Source: Streptomyces sp. L-9-10
GTDB taxonomy: Bacteria; Actinomycetota; Actinomycetes; Streptomycetales; Streptomycetaceae
DNA length: 64,000 nt
Direction of reading: 5' to 3'
Assembly: GCF_004151105.1 (NCBI RefSeq)
Contig: NZ_PHRF01000095.1
Coordinates: forward strand, 558,001 to 622,000
Within the stretch, counting starts at the first letter, position 1. Every line of letters begins with the position of its first letter. A program made the position numbers and the translations under genes. Below the pieces are notes generated by a model, which saw only the letters and a list, made by a program, of their open reading frames with translations, had not been told where the DNA came from and did no database searches. Below are positions 7,158 through 15,841 of this stretch, in pieces.

Positions 7158-9209
7158 TCAGGCCGCCTTCCTGGTCCGGCCGGTACGGCGTGGCGTACCG
7201 GCCTGCGCACGGCGCTCCGTGGGCTGGGTCACCCGGTCGAGCATCAGACCGAGACAGACGATGGCCGCGCCCGCGACCAGCCCGGTCGCCAAGTCGCCCT
7301 GGGCGAGCCCGAACACGACGTCGTACCCGAGCGCCCCGCCGCCCACCAGACCGCCGATGATGACGACGGCGAGCACCAGGACGACGCCCTGGTTGAGCGC
7401 GAGGCGCAGCGCGGGCCCCGCGAGCGGCAGTTGGACCTGGCGCAGCTGCTGACCGCCGGTGGCGCCGAGCGAGCGTGCCGACTCCATGGCGGCGGGGTCG
7501 ACCTGGCGCAGGCCCTGGGTGGTGATACGGACGACCGCCGGCAGCGCGTACACGACGGCGGCGGCGACCGCGGGCGCGCGCCCGACGCCGAAGAGCGCGA
7601 CCACCGGGATCAGGTACACGAACTGCGGCAGGGTCTGGAAGACGTCCAGTACGGGCCTGAGCAGCGCTTCCACCCGTGAGCTGCGGGCGGCCGTGATGCC
7701 CGCGGCGAAACCGATGACGAGGGTGACGGCGACGGCCGCCAGCACCTGCGAGAGCGTGTCCAGCGACGGCTTCCACACTCCGAGGACGCCGATCGCGGCC
7801 ATGGCGAGTACGGCGGTCAGCGCGGTCTGCCAGGTGCCGATCAGCAGCGCGAGGGCGGCGACGAGCAGCAGCACCGCCCACCAGGGCAGGGCCTGGAGGC
7901 CGCCGCGCAGCGGGTCGAGCACCCAGGTGGTGAAGTGACCGGCCCAGTCGGCGGTGCCGCCGATGACGGGGACTCCGGAGTACAGATGGGCGGTCATCCA
8001 GTCGACGGCCCGGTTGACGGGCTCGGCGATGTTGACGGTCCAGGTCTCGGGCCAGTCGAGCCGGTCCGCGAGACGTCCGGCGATCGCCACGAGGACGGTC
8101 GCCAGGGCCGCGAGGGCCCAGCCGAGCCGGCCGCCCATGCCGCGGTCTCCCGCACCGGGACCGGCGCTCGACCCGGCCCCCGTACCGGAACCGGCCGTAC
8201 CGGTACTCGCCGTACCGGAACCCGCCGCCGCCGTCGTACGGTCCAGGACCACCGCCAGCAGGACGATCGGCAGCCCCGCCGCCAGCGCCGCGCCCACATC
8301 GACCGAGGCCAGCGCCTGGTACACGCGGTCGCCGAGTCCCCCGGCGCCGATCACGGACGCGATCACGGCCATCGAGAGCGCCATCATGATCGTCTGGTTG
8401 AGGCCGAGCAGCAGTTGCTTGCGGGCGAGCGGCAGCCGGGCGGTCAGCAGCCGCTGCCGGGCGGTCGCACCGAGCGAGGCGACGGCCTCCATCACCCCGC
8501 GGTCGGCCTCGCGCAGTCCGAGCGCGGTCAGCCTGGCCATCGGCGGAGCCGCGTAGACGACGGTCGCGAGGACCGCCGCCGGCACGCCGATGCCGAAGAC
8601 CAGCACCACGGGCAGCAGATACGCGAAGGCGGGCAGGACCTGCATCGTGTCGAGCAGCGGGCGCAGCGCCCGGTACAGCCGGTCGGAGAGCCCGGCGGCG
8701 AGGCCGAGCAGGGCGCCCAGCACCACGGACGCGGTGACGGCGACCACCATGAGAGCAAGCGTCTGCATGGTGGGCACCCACATACCGAGCACGCCACAGA
8801 CGGCGAACGACACGGCGGCGGTGAGGGCGAGTCGTACACCCGCGACCCGCCAGGCGATCAGCCCGGCCGCCGCGGTGACCCCGGCCCAGCCGGCCGCGAG
8901 CAGCAGCAGATACACGCCGCGCACGGCGAGCACGACCGCGTTGCTGATGTGCCCGAAGAAGTAGAGGAAGAGCGGGTGGCTGTCGCGGTTGTCGATGATC
9001 CAGTCGCTGGCGCCGCCGAGCGGGGCCGACAGATCCACGGTCAGCGCGGCGGGCCAGGCGGTGCCCGGCCAGCGGGTGAGGGCCAGGGGTACGAGGACCG
9101 CCGCGAACACGGCGAGCGGCAGCAGTCTGGTGAGCGCGCGGCCGAAGGGCGAGGAGAGCACGGCGGACGGGCCCCCGCGCTCGACGGGCGCGGTGGTCGC
9201 GGCGGTCAT
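7158..9209 (-). CDS. glycine betaine ABC transporter permease, two permease domains fused
   Basis: This encodes 683 residues. Two BPD-type permease domains lie in one chain, each with the EAA-like loop: one around EADRGVMEAVASLGATARQRL and a second around QVDPAAMESARSLGATGGQQL. A Gly/Ala/Ser/Thr-rich linker near residues 305-335 separates them. Single-domain ProW/OpuAB proteins are about half this length, so the chain should supply both halves of the channel. Its ATG overlaps the ATPase stop by four bases (9206-9209). It acts in the cytoplasmic membrane with the ATPase and the lipoprotein to import betaine-like osmolytes. Confidence 0.92.
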   Translation of the reverse strand: MTAATTAPVERGGPSAVLSSPFGRALTRLLPLAVFAAVLVPLALTRWPGTAWPAALTVDLSAPLGGASDWIIDNRDSHPLFLYFFGHISNAVVLAVRGVYLLLLAAGWAGVTAAAGLIAWRVAGVRLALTAAVSFAVCGVLGMWVPTMQTLALMVVAVTASVVLGALLGLAAGLSDRLYRALRPLLDTMQVLPAFAYLLPVVLVFGIGVPAAVLATVVYAAPPMARLTALGLREADRGVMEAVASLGATARQRLLTARLPLARKQLLLGLNQTIMMALSMAVIASVIGAGGLGDRVYQALASVDVGAALAAGLPIVLLAVVLDRTTAAAGSGTASTGTAGSGTGAGSSAGPGAGDRGMGGRLGWALAALATVLVAIAGRLADRLDWPETWTVNIAEPVNRAVDWMTAHLYSGVPVIGGTADWAGHFTTWVLDPLRGGLQALPWWAVLLLVAALALLIGTWQTALTAVLAMAAIGVLGVWKPSLDTLSQVLAAVAVTLVIGFAAGITAARSSRVEALLRPVLDVFQTLPQFVYLIPVVALFGVGRAPAVAAAVVYALPAVVRITTQGLRQVDPAAMESARSLGATGGQQLRQVQLPLAGPALRLALNQGVVLVLAVVIIGGLVGGGALGYDVVFGLAQGDLATGLVAGAAIVCLGLMLDRVTQPTERRAQAGTPRRTGRTRKAA

Positions 9210-10531
9210 CGGAGCGCCGCCTTTCCGGCCTCCGCCCTCGCTCCGGGAGATCCGGGTGATCCTTGGGCTCCGAGTGATCCGGGGGCTCCGGGCCGCGCCC
9301 CTGACGCTCCTGAACCCGCAGGCCCCGCGCCCCCCGTTTCCGCGCTTCCGCCCGTTTCCGTCGTACCCGCCACCACGTTCAGCAGGCGCTCGCGGTCGAC
9401 GACACCGAGCAGCCTGCCCCCGTCGACCACCCGCGCCGCCGCGTCCCCGGAGCGCGCCACGGCCTCGATCGCCTCGGAGACGGTGGCGGTCGGCGCCAGC
9501 GCGGGCCCGGAGTCGGCGTCGCCCGCCAGCGGGCGCCGCATGGCGGCCCCGACGGTGATGACCTGCTCGCGCGGTACGTCACGGACGAAGTCCCGTACGT
9601 ACGCGTCGGCCGGCCGGCCCACGATCTCCTCCGGCGTGCCCAGCTGTACGACACGGCCGTCACGCATCAGCGCGATCCGGTCGCCGAGACGCAGCGCCTC
9701 GGTCAGATCGTGCGTGATGAAGACCATCGTGCGGTGCTCCTCGTGGTGCAGCCGGATGACCTCCTCCTGCATGTCACGGCGGATCAGCGGGTCGAGCGCG
9801 CTGAACGGCTCGTCGAAGAGCAGTACCTGGGGGTCCACGGCGAGCGCGCGGGCCAGCCCGACGCGCTGCTGCTGACCGCCGGAGAGCTGGCCGGGACGGC
9901 GGTCCTCCATCCCGTCGAGGCCGACCTTGCCGATGACCTCGGCGGCCTTCTCTCGGCGCTGGGTCCGGCCCATGCCCTGGATCTCCAGGCCGTACGCGAC
10001 GTTGTCGAGGACCGAGCGGTGCGGCAGCAGCCCGAAGTGCTGGAAGACCATCGCGGCACGGTGGCGCCGGAGTTCGCGCAGCCGGGCCCTGTCCATCGAC
10101 AGCACGTCCTCGCCGTCGATGGCGACCGCGCCGGCCGTCGGCTCGATGAGCCGCGTCAGACAGCGGACGAGCGTGGACTTGCCGGAGCCCGACAGCCCCA
10201 TGACGACGAACACCTCGCCCTTGCGGACGTCGAAGGAGACGTCGCGTACGGCGGCGGTGCAGCCGGTACGTTCACGCAGCTCGGCGGCGGAGAGCGAGGC
10301 GAGTTCCGGGTCGCCGGGCACCCGCTCGGCCTTGGGGCCGAAGACCTTCCAGAGGTCGCGTACGGCGAAGACCGGCGGCCGTTCCGACACCTCGCTCTCC
10401 GTACCGGGCGGGGTGAGGTCCTTGCCCGCCAGGTCGTCTCCGTGTGCCGTCTCCGCCGCTGTCGCCGCGTCGCTCATCGGCTGCGCGTCGCTCGTCGGTT
10501 GCGCGTCGCTCATCGGTTGCGCGTCGCTCAT
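9206..10531 (-). CDS. glycine betaine ABC transporter ATPase (ProV/OpuAA type)
   Basis: This encodes 441 residues. Walker A GLSGSGKS (112-119), signature LSGGQ (216-220) and Walker B LLFDEP (237-242) are all present. About 110 residues after the ATPase core form a CBS-like region followed by a disordered Gly/Ala/Ser tail. CBS domains sense ionic strength in OpuA transporters, so osmotic gating is likely. The N-terminus begins with a short repeat (MSDAQP-type units, 10460-10531) giving several in-frame ATGs; the first was chosen because it overlaps the upstream stop by four bases (10528-10531). The true start could be any of the repeats. Confidence 0.92.
   Translation of the reverse strand: MSDAQPMSDAQPTSDAQPMSDAATAAETAHGDDLAGKDLTPPGTESEVSERPPVFAVRDLWKVFGPKAERVPGDPELASLSAAELRERTGCTAAVRDVSFDVRKGEVFVVMGLSGSGKSTLVRCLTRLIEPTAGAVAIDGEDVLSMDRARLRELRRHRAAMVFQHFGLLPHRSVLDNVAYGLEIQGMGRTQRREKAAEVIGKVGLDGMEDRRPGQLSGGQQQRVGLARALAVDPQVLLFDEPFSALDPLIRRDMQEEVIRLHHEEHRTMVFITHDLTEALRLGDRIALMRDGRVVQLGTPEEIVGRPADAYVRDFVRDVPREQVITVGAAMRRPLAGDADSGPALAPTATVSEAIEAVARSGDAAARVVDGGRLLGVVDRERLLNVVAGTTETGGSAETGGAGPAGSGASGARPGAPGSLGAQGSPGSPGARAEAGKAALR
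10460..10531 (-). repeat. 18-bp tandem repeat at start of ATPase gene
   Basis: Four near-identical 18-bp units encode SDAQP(M/T)-type hexapeptides at the extreme N-terminus of the betaine ATPase. Each unit offers a possible start codon or near-start, and unit number could vary by slippage. Confidence 0.75.
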
Positions 10532-12159
10532 CGCTTCGGGCCCTTCTGGTCGTCATGAGCCTCGTCGCGGCCCTCGGTCAGCAGCTGGGCGCACTTCTCG
10601 CCGACCATCAGGACCCCGATCATGGGATTCACCGCCGGCATCGTCGGGAAGACGGACGCGTCGGCGATACGGATGGCCTCCAGCCCCCGGATTCTCAAGT
10701 CGGGTGCCACCACGGCCTGTTCATCGCCGACGGCGCCCATCCGGCAGGTGCCCGCCGGGTGGTACACCGTGTGCGCGCACTTACGGGCGTACTCGCTCAG
10801 CTCCTCGTCGGAGGTGACCTCGGGCCCCGGACAGACCTCCCGCTTCAGCCAGCCCGCCAGCGGCTCGGCGGCGGCGACCCGGCGCGCGATCCTGATGCCG
10901 TCGACGAGGGTCCGGCCGTCGTAGTCGTCCTCGTCGGTGAAGTAGCGGAAGTCCAGGGCCGGTTTGACCTCCGGATCCGCGCTCGTGAGGTAGAGCCGGC
11001 CGCGGCTGCGCGGCTTGGGGATGTTCGGGGTCATCGACACGCCGTGCGCGGGGCGCTCGTACCCGAGCCGCTCCGGATTGTCCGTGAACGGGATCTGGTA
11101 GAAGTGGAACATCAGGTCGGGCCCCTCGGCCGCCGGATCGCGCCGGACGAACAGCCCCGCGTCGGAGTCCATCGCCGAGTTCTCGGGGATCGGCCCGTCG
11201 GTCTCCCAGACGATCACCGACTCGGGGTGGTCGAGGAGGTTCTCCCCGACGCCCGGCAGATCGTGGACGACGGGGATGCCGAGCTTCTCCAGGTCGGCGC
11301 GCGGCCCGATGCCGGAGTGCAGCAGCAGCCGAGGGGTGTCCACGGCCCCCGCGCAGACGAGGACCTCACGCCGGGCCTCGATCAGCCGCTCCTCGCCGTC
11401 CGCCGTCCGTACGCGCACACCCCGCGCGCGCGTGCCCGCCAGCTCCAGCCGGAACGCCCAGGTCTCCAGCAGCAGACGGAGGTTCGGCCGGCCGAGGAAG
11501 GGGTGCAGATACGCGACGGACGCGGACGACCGCTTGTTGTTCTCCGGGTGGTACGCGAGGTCGAAGAAGCCGGCGCCTTCGTGGAAGGGCTTCTTGTTGA
11601 AGCCCTCGACGCGCGGAACGTCCAGCGCCGCGCGTGCCGCGTCCACGAAGTCACGGGCGATGGGGTTACGGTCCCGCTCGTCCACCGGCACGATGTTGTT
11701 CCGCAGCCGGTTGAAGTACGGGTCCATCGCGGCGGAGTCCCAGCCCTCGGCCCCGGCCGCCGCCCACTCGTCCCAGTCGGACGGCAGCGGCTTGAAGGCG
11801 ATGAGCGTGTTGTGCGAGGAGCAGCCGCCCAGCACCCGGGCCCTGCTGTGCCGGATGTGCGAGTTGCCGCGCGGCTGTTCGGTCGTCGGGTAGTCGTAGT
11901 CCAGCTCACCGCCGAGCAGTCCCATCCAGCGCCGCAGCGTCAGCACGTCCTGGCGGTCGACGTCGGAGGGGCCGCCCTCGATGACGGCGACGGTGATGCC
12001 CGGGTCCTCGGTGAGGCGGGAGGCGATCACCGATCCGGCGGTGCCGCCGCCGACGACGACGTAGTCGTACACGTCGTCGTGCGCCTCGTCGTTCACGGCA
12101 TCGTGTACGGACTCGGACTCGGACTCGGGCTTCGGGTCAGGGGCGACCGTTGATCCCAT
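10528..12159 (-). CDS. GMC-family oxidoreductase, probable choline dehydrogenase/oxidase
   Basis: This encodes 543 residues. The FAD-binding GGGTAGS motif is at 37-43 after a charged, Ser/Glu-rich leader. GMC signature regions follow (ARVLGGCSSHN; a GAVDTPRLLLHSGIG segment), and the C-terminal active-site histidine lies in HPAGTCRMG. Length fits choline dehydrogenase/oxidase. It lies 76 bp downstream of the betaine aldehyde dehydrogenase gene and overlaps the transporter ATPase, so the natural reading is oxidation of choline to betaine aldehyde. Other GMC alcohol oxidases share these motifs, so substrate assignment rests on context. Confidence 0.88.
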   Translation of the reverse strand: MGSTVAPDPKPESESESVHDAVNDEAHDDVYDYVVVGGGTAGSVIASRLTEDPGITVAVIEGGPSDVDRQDVLTLRRWMGLLGGELDYDYPTTEQPRGNSHIRHSRARVLGGCSSHNTLIAFKPLPSDWDEWAAAGAEGWDSAAMDPYFNRLRNNIVPVDERDRNPIARDFVDAARAALDVPRVEGFNKKPFHEGAGFFDLAYHPENNKRSSASVAYLHPFLGRPNLRLLLETWAFRLELAGTRARGVRVRTADGEERLIEARREVLVCAGAVDTPRLLLHSGIGPRADLEKLGIPVVHDLPGVGENLLDHPESVIVWETDGPIPENSAMDSDAGLFVRRDPAAEGPDLMFHFYQIPFTDNPERLGYERPAHGVSMTPNIPKPRSRGRLYLTSADPEVKPALDFRYFTDEDDYDGRTLVDGIRIARRVAAAEPLAGWLKREVCPGPEVTSDEELSEYARKCAHTVYHPAGTCRMGAVGDEQAVVAPDLRIRGLEAIRIADASVFPTMPAVNPMIGVLMVGEKCAQLLTEGRDEAHDDQKGPKR

Positions 12160-12235
12160 GGCTGGATCTGCTCCTCTGCTTGCGGTGGTGCGGGGCTCTC
12201 CGTGAGCGGCGCGGGACTGCCGGGCTGTCCGGCTG

Positions 12236-13738
12236 TCAGCCCGCGAACCAGCGGACCGGGCGCGGCGCCAGGTTCTGGTAGATGTGCTTGGCCTCGCGGT
12301 ACTCGGCGAGCCCCGCCGGCCCCAGCTCCCGTCCGATGCCGGACTTGCCGAAGCCGCCCCACTCCGCCTGCGGCAGATACGGGTGGAAGTCGTTGATCCA
12401 GACCGTGCCGTGCCGCAGCCGTCCCGCCACGCGCCGCGCGCGCCCCGGGTCCGCGCTCCAGACGCCGCCCGCGAGCCCGTACTCGGTGTCGTTGGCGAGG
12501 GCCACGGCCTCGTCCTCCGTACGGAAGGTCTCCACCGTCAGCACGGGCCCGAAGACCTCTTCCCGTACGACCCGCATCTCCCGGTGGCACTGGTCGAGCA
12601 CGGTCGGCTCGTAGAAGTAGCCCTCGGCGGGCCGGACGTCCGACGGCTCCGGCCGCTTGCCGCCGGAGCGCAGCACGGCTCCCTCGCCCAGCGCGGAGGC
12701 GACGTACTCCTCGGTCTTCGCCAGCTGCCGCGCGGAGACGAGCGGTCCGCACTCCACGCCCTGCTCCGTACCGCGTCCGAGCCGGATCCGCGCGGCGCGG
12801 CGGGCGAGTTCGCCGACGAAGCGCTCGCGTACGGACTCCTCGATGATCAGCCGCGCACCGGCGGAGCAGACCTGGCCGCTGTGGATGAACGCGGCGTTCA
12901 GCGCCTGGTCGACGGCGGTGTCGAACCCCTCGTCGGTGGCGCAGGCGTCCGCGAAGACGACGTTCGGGTTCTTGCCGCCGAGTTCGAGGGCGACCTTCTT
13001 CACGCCGGGCGCGGCGGCGCGCATGACCTGCGTACCGCTGCTGAGCCCGCCGGTGAACGAGACGAGGTCCACGTCCGGGTGTTCGGACATCCGGGCGCCC
13101 ACCGGATCGCCCGCGCCGGTCACCAGATTGGCGACGCCGGGCGGCAGGCCCGCCTCGGCGAGCAGGTCGATGAGGTCGACCGTGGTGAGCGGGGTCAGCT
13201 CGCTCGGTTTGACGACGAAGGTGTTGCCCGCGGCGAGGGCCGGGGCGATCTTCCAGCTCGCTTGCAGCAGCGGGTAGTTCCAGGGGGTGATCAGCGCGCA
13301 GACGCCGACGGGTTCGTGGACGACCACGCTGTGGACGGTGTCCGAGCCGGCGTCGACGACCCGGCCGCCGCTCTCGTTCATCACGAGATCCGCGAAGTAG
13401 CGGAAGGCGTCGGCGACGCAGTCGACGTCGACGCGCCCCTCCTCCAGCGTCTTGCCCGCGTCCCTGCTCTCCAGCAGCGCTATCTTCTCGCGGTTGCGGA
13501 TCAGCAGATCGGCGGTCGTCCGCAGCAGCCGGGCCCGCTCGGCGACCGGGGTACGGGGCCACGGGCCCTCGTCGAAGGCCGTGCGCGCGGCGGCGATCGC
13601 GGCGTCGGCATCCTGGGCGCCGCCCTCGGACACGACGGCGAGGACCGTCCCGTCGGCGGGGTCGAGGATGTCTCGTGTGGCGCCGGAGGCGGATTCACGC
13701 CACTTTCCGTCCACATGAATCGTCTGTTGTGCCGACAC
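12236..13738 (-). CDS. betB: betaine aldehyde dehydrogenase
   Basis: This encodes 500 residues and is an ALDH-superfamily enzyme. Seen are TPWNYP (151-156), the general base E252 in ALELGGK and the catalytic cysteine C291 in SGQVCSAG. Together with the GMC enzyme it would convert choline to glycine betaine, an osmoprotectant, in the cytoplasm. A GTG at 13738 was chosen because GGAAGG lies about 11 bp upstream; the frame continues further but without conserved sequence. It heads the osmolyte operon 13738-6185. An inverted repeat CCGGGTGACC/GGTCACCCGG about 90-120 bp upstream may be its operator. The aldehyde specificity is inferred from context. Confidence 0.88.
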   Translation of the reverse strand: MSAQQTIHVDGKWRESASGATRDILDPADGTVLAVVSEGGAQDADAAIAAARTAFDEGPWPRTPVAERARLLRTTADLLIRNREKIALLESRDAGKTLEEGRVDVDCVADAFRYFADLVMNESGGRVVDAGSDTVHSVVVHEPVGVCALITPWNYPLLQASWKIAPALAAGNTFVVKPSELTPLTTVDLIDLLAEAGLPPGVANLVTGAGDPVGARMSEHPDVDLVSFTGGLSSGTQVMRAAAPGVKKVALELGGKNPNVVFADACATDEGFDTAVDQALNAAFIHSGQVCSAGARLIIEESVRERFVGELARRAARIRLGRGTEQGVECGPLVSARQLAKTEEYVASALGEGAVLRSGGKRPEPSDVRPAEGYFYEPTVLDQCHREMRVVREEVFGPVLTVETFRTEDEAVALANDTEYGLAGGVWSADPGRARRVAGRLRHGTVWINDFHPYLPQAEWGGFGKSGIGRELGPAGLAEYREAKHIYQNLAPRPVRWFAG

Positions 13739-13827
13739 GTCGTGTATCGCCTTCCATCCCGGAGCATTCACCACCAGCAAGAACTGGCGATCCGGGCGCC
13801 TGCCCCGAGGCGCGGAAAGCATGCGTA

Positions 13828-13859
13828 CCGGGTGACCGAAAGTGCTCCGGGTCACCCGG
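13828..13859 (-). promoter_or_regulatory. inverted repeat upstream of betB, candidate operator
   Basis: CCGGGTGACC (13828-13837) and GGTCACCCGG (13850-13859) form a perfect 10-bp inverted repeat with a 12-bp spacer, upstream of the betB start at 13738. It could bind a BetI-like or other osmolyte regulator; none is encoded next to it. Confidence 0.45.
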
Positions 13860-13870
13860 CCGGGACATGT

Positions 13871-13903
13871 CCGCCGGTCCGCACCCCCGTGTCGGACCGG
13901 CGG
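13871..13903 (-). terminator. hairpin after the Xre/membrane pair
   Basis: A perfect 11-bp stem (13871-13881 with 13893-13903, 11-nt loop) lies just past the stop of the membrane-protein gene at 13912. It lacks a strong U tract, as is usual in Streptomyces. Confidence 0.55.
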
Positions 13904-13911
13904 TTCGCCGG

Positions 13912-14418
13912 TCACTCCTCGTCGGGCTCGTCCCGTACGGTCAGTCCGGCCACCCACAGAGGCATCAGCCAGTGCGGGACCAGGACCCCGATCAGTACGG
14001 GACTGACCAGCGCCTCGACCCGTACGTCCCCGAGCCAGCCGAGGAAACCGATGCCGACGGCGGCGACCAGCAGCAGGACCGAGGTCAGCCGGTGGGCGCG
14101 CGCGAGGACGCGGTCACGCTCCCTGAGCTGACGCTCGTCCAGCGCACGGCCGCGCAGCTCCAGCAGTCCGCGCGTGGCGCCATTGATCACGCCGGTCGCG
14201 AGGCACCACGGCAGCAGCACTCCGAGGAGGACGAAGACGGGCCACATCCGGTCGGCGAAGACCATGAGGGTCCAGCCCGAGACACCCACCGCGGTCAGGG
14301 CGATATGCGCGCAGACGACGGCGCGCCTGCGCGCGGCCGTCGCGTAGAACGGCCGCCCCTCGCGCCGGTTCATCACCGCGTACATCCGCCGGTCGTACTT
14401 CGTCAGTCCTGTGGTCAT
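13912..14418 (-). CDS. four-helix membrane protein paired with Xre regulator
   Basis: This encodes 168 residues. Two pairs of hydrophobic helices (about 33-53, 58-78, 115-135 and 140-160) are separated by a charged cytoplasmic loop rich in Arg/Glu (LRGRALDERQLRERDRV). The ATG at 14418 overlaps the upstream TGA as TGATG, with GGGAGG eight bases before it; a GTG at 14421 is also possible. Small Xre regulators coupled to a multi-pass membrane protein are common in Gram-positive bacteria, where the membrane protein can control the regulator's activity. Substrate and trigger are unknown. Confidence 0.75.
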   Translation of the reverse strand: MTTGLTKYDRRMYAVMNRREGRPFYATAARRRAVVCAHIALTAVGVSGWTLMVFADRMWPVFVLLGVLLPWCLATGVINGATRGLLELRGRALDERQLRERDRVLARAHRLTSVLLLVAAVGIGFLGWLGDVRVEALVSPVLIGVLVPHWLMPLWVAGLTVRDEPDEE

Positions 14419-14663
14419 CACTGCTTCCTCCCGTAGACCTCGTCCGTGAGCGGGCTGAAGGGGTCGAGGGAGAACAACGCCTCCACGGGGAGGCGGAAGA
14501 ACCCCGCGATCCTCAGCGCCAGGTCGAGGCTGGGGTTGTACTGACCCCGTTCGATATAGCCCACGGTCTGGTAATGGGCCCCGACCGCCTCGGCCAACTG
14601 CTGCCGGGACACTTTCCGTTCGGCCCTGACGACTGCCAGCCTGTTGTGCACCTGCTCGCTCAT
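14418..14663 (-). CDS. small Xre-family DNA-binding protein
   Basis: This encodes 81 residues, almost all a single Xre helix-turn-helix: RLAVVRAERKVSRQQLAEAV, then the recognition segment YQTVGYIERGQYNPSLDLAL and a short tail. Proteins this small, coupled to a membrane protein by TGATG, resemble the immunity-repressor-like transcription factors of membrane-linked switches. The start ATG at 14663 sits close to an AT-rich stretch (TAGTACT and TTATAC on the coding strand), so the message may have a very short leader. Target is probably its own promoter. Confidence 0.85.
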   Translation of the reverse strand: MSEQVHNRLAVVRAERKVSRQQLAEAVGAHYQTVGYIERGQYNPSLDLALRIAGFFRLPVEALFSLDPFSPLTDEVYGRKQ

Positions 14664-14718
14664 GTATAAGAAGTACTACATTCGAGGGGAGGTACGCAAC
14701 AACTCGCGCGCGTCCACC

Positions 14719-14775
14719 GAGGAGGTGAGAGGTGAGAGGTGAGGGGTGAGGGGTTGAGGGGTGAGGGGTTGAGGG
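14719..14775 (+). repeat. G-rich GAGGTGA/GAGGGGTGA short tandem repeats
   Basis: Seven or more imperfect units of GAGGTGA to GAGGGGTTGA lie between the Xre gene and the mdh terminator. The runs of four Gs could form a G-quadruplex on the + strand. No coding role is seen. Confidence 0.6.
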
Positions 14776-14782
14776 ATCGCGA

Positions 14783-14819
14783 AAGGCCCTGGACCGCGGA
14801 GTACGCGATCCAGGGCCTT
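14783..14819 (-). terminator. mdh transcription terminator
   Basis: A long hairpin lies 33 bp past the mdh stop: AAGGCCCTGGA pairs with TCCAGGGCCTT and inner CGCG/CGCG bases extend the stem, with a small loop around GAGTA. It is the strongest hairpin near mdh. Confidence 0.75.
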
Positions 14820-14851
14820 GGGCCTCGGGGTGAGTCAGACGGTGAGTGGGA

Positions 14852-15841
14852 TCAGATCAGACCCAGCTCGCGCACCGCGTCGCGCTCCTCGGCCAGTTCC
14901 CGCACCGACGCGTCGATCCGGGTCCGCGAGAAGTCGTTGATCTCCAGGCCCTGGACGATCTCGTACACACCGTTCTTGGTGGTGACGGGGAAGGAGGAGA
15001 TGAGCCCCTCCTCGACACCGTAGGAGCCGTCCGACGGGATACCCATGGAGGTCCAGTCGCCCTCGGCCGTGCCGTTGACCCAGGTGTGGATGTGGTCGAT
15101 GGCGGCGTTGGCGGCGGAGGCGGCCGAGGAGGCGCCACGGGCCTCGATGATCGCCGCGCCGCGCTTGGCGACGGTCGGGATGAAGGTGTCGGCCAGCCAC
15201 GCCTCGTCGTTGACGGTCTCCGCGGCGTTCTTGCCGGCGATCTCCGCGTGGAAGATGTCCGGGTACTGCGTGGCGGAGTGGTTGCCCCAGATCGTCAGCC
15301 GCTTGATGTCGGAGACGGCGGCGCCGGTCTTCGCGGCGAGCTGCGAGATGGCGCGGTTGTGGTCGAGGCGGGTCATCGCGGTGAAGCGCTCGGCCGGTAC
15401 GTCGGGCGCGGCGGCGCGTGCGATCAGCGCGTTGGTGTTGGCCGGGTTGCCGACGACGAGGACCTTGATGTCGTCAGCGGCGTGGTCGTTGATGGCCTTG
15501 CCCTGCGGCTTGAAGATGCCGCCGTTGGCGGCGAGCAGGTCACCGCGCTCCATGCCCTTGGTACGGGGACGGGCGCCGACCAGCAGCGCCACGTTGGCGC
15601 CGTCGAAGGCGACGTTCGGGTCGTCCGTGATCTCGATGCCGCTGAGCAGCGGGAAGGCGCAGTCATCCAGCTCCATCGCGGTGCCCTCGGCGGCCTTGAG
15701 GCCCTGCGGGATCTCGAGGAGACGCAGCTTGACCGGCACGTCCGAGCCGAGCAGATGACCGGAGGCGATGCGGAAGAGCAGCGCGTAGCCGATCTGGCCG
15801 GCCGCGCCGGTGACGGTGACATTCACGGGAGTGCGGGTCAT
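14852..15841 (-). CDS. mdh: malate dehydrogenase
   Basis: This encodes 329 residues, the usual length for the actinobacterial enzyme. The NAD-binding motif TGAAGQIGY lies at 11-19, and the catalytic region contains LDHNR and the active-site histidine in IWGNHS. It interconverts malate and oxaloacetate with NAD in the TCA cycle. It is monocistronic: a terminator hairpin follows at 14783-14819, and the upstream gene is over 300 bp away. The ATG at 15841 has a CGGAG site nearby. A possible promoter (CTGACC at 15946-15941, CAAGAT at 15921-15916 on the minus strand) has a long 19-bp spacer and is weak evidence. Confidence 0.97.
   Translation of the reverse strand: MTRTPVNVTVTGAAGQIGYALLFRIASGHLLGSDVPVKLRLLEIPQGLKAAEGTAMELDDCAFPLLSGIEITDDPNVAFDGANVALLVGARPRTKGMERGDLLAANGGIFKPQGKAINDHAADDIKVLVVGNPANTNALIARAAAPDVPAERFTAMTRLDHNRAISQLAAKTGAAVSDIKRLTIWGNHSATQYPDIFHAEIAGKNAAETVNDEAWLADTFIPTVAKRGAAIIEARGASSAASAANAAIDHIHTWVNGTAEGDWTSMGIPSDGSYGVEEGLISSFPVTTKNGVYEIVQGLEINDFSRTRIDASVRELAEERDAVRELGLI

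Noticed and set aside
7935..9875. 646-residue plus-strand open frame over the betaine transporter genes
   Set aside because: Antisense shadow; no domain motif and composition typical of the complement of membrane-protein genes.
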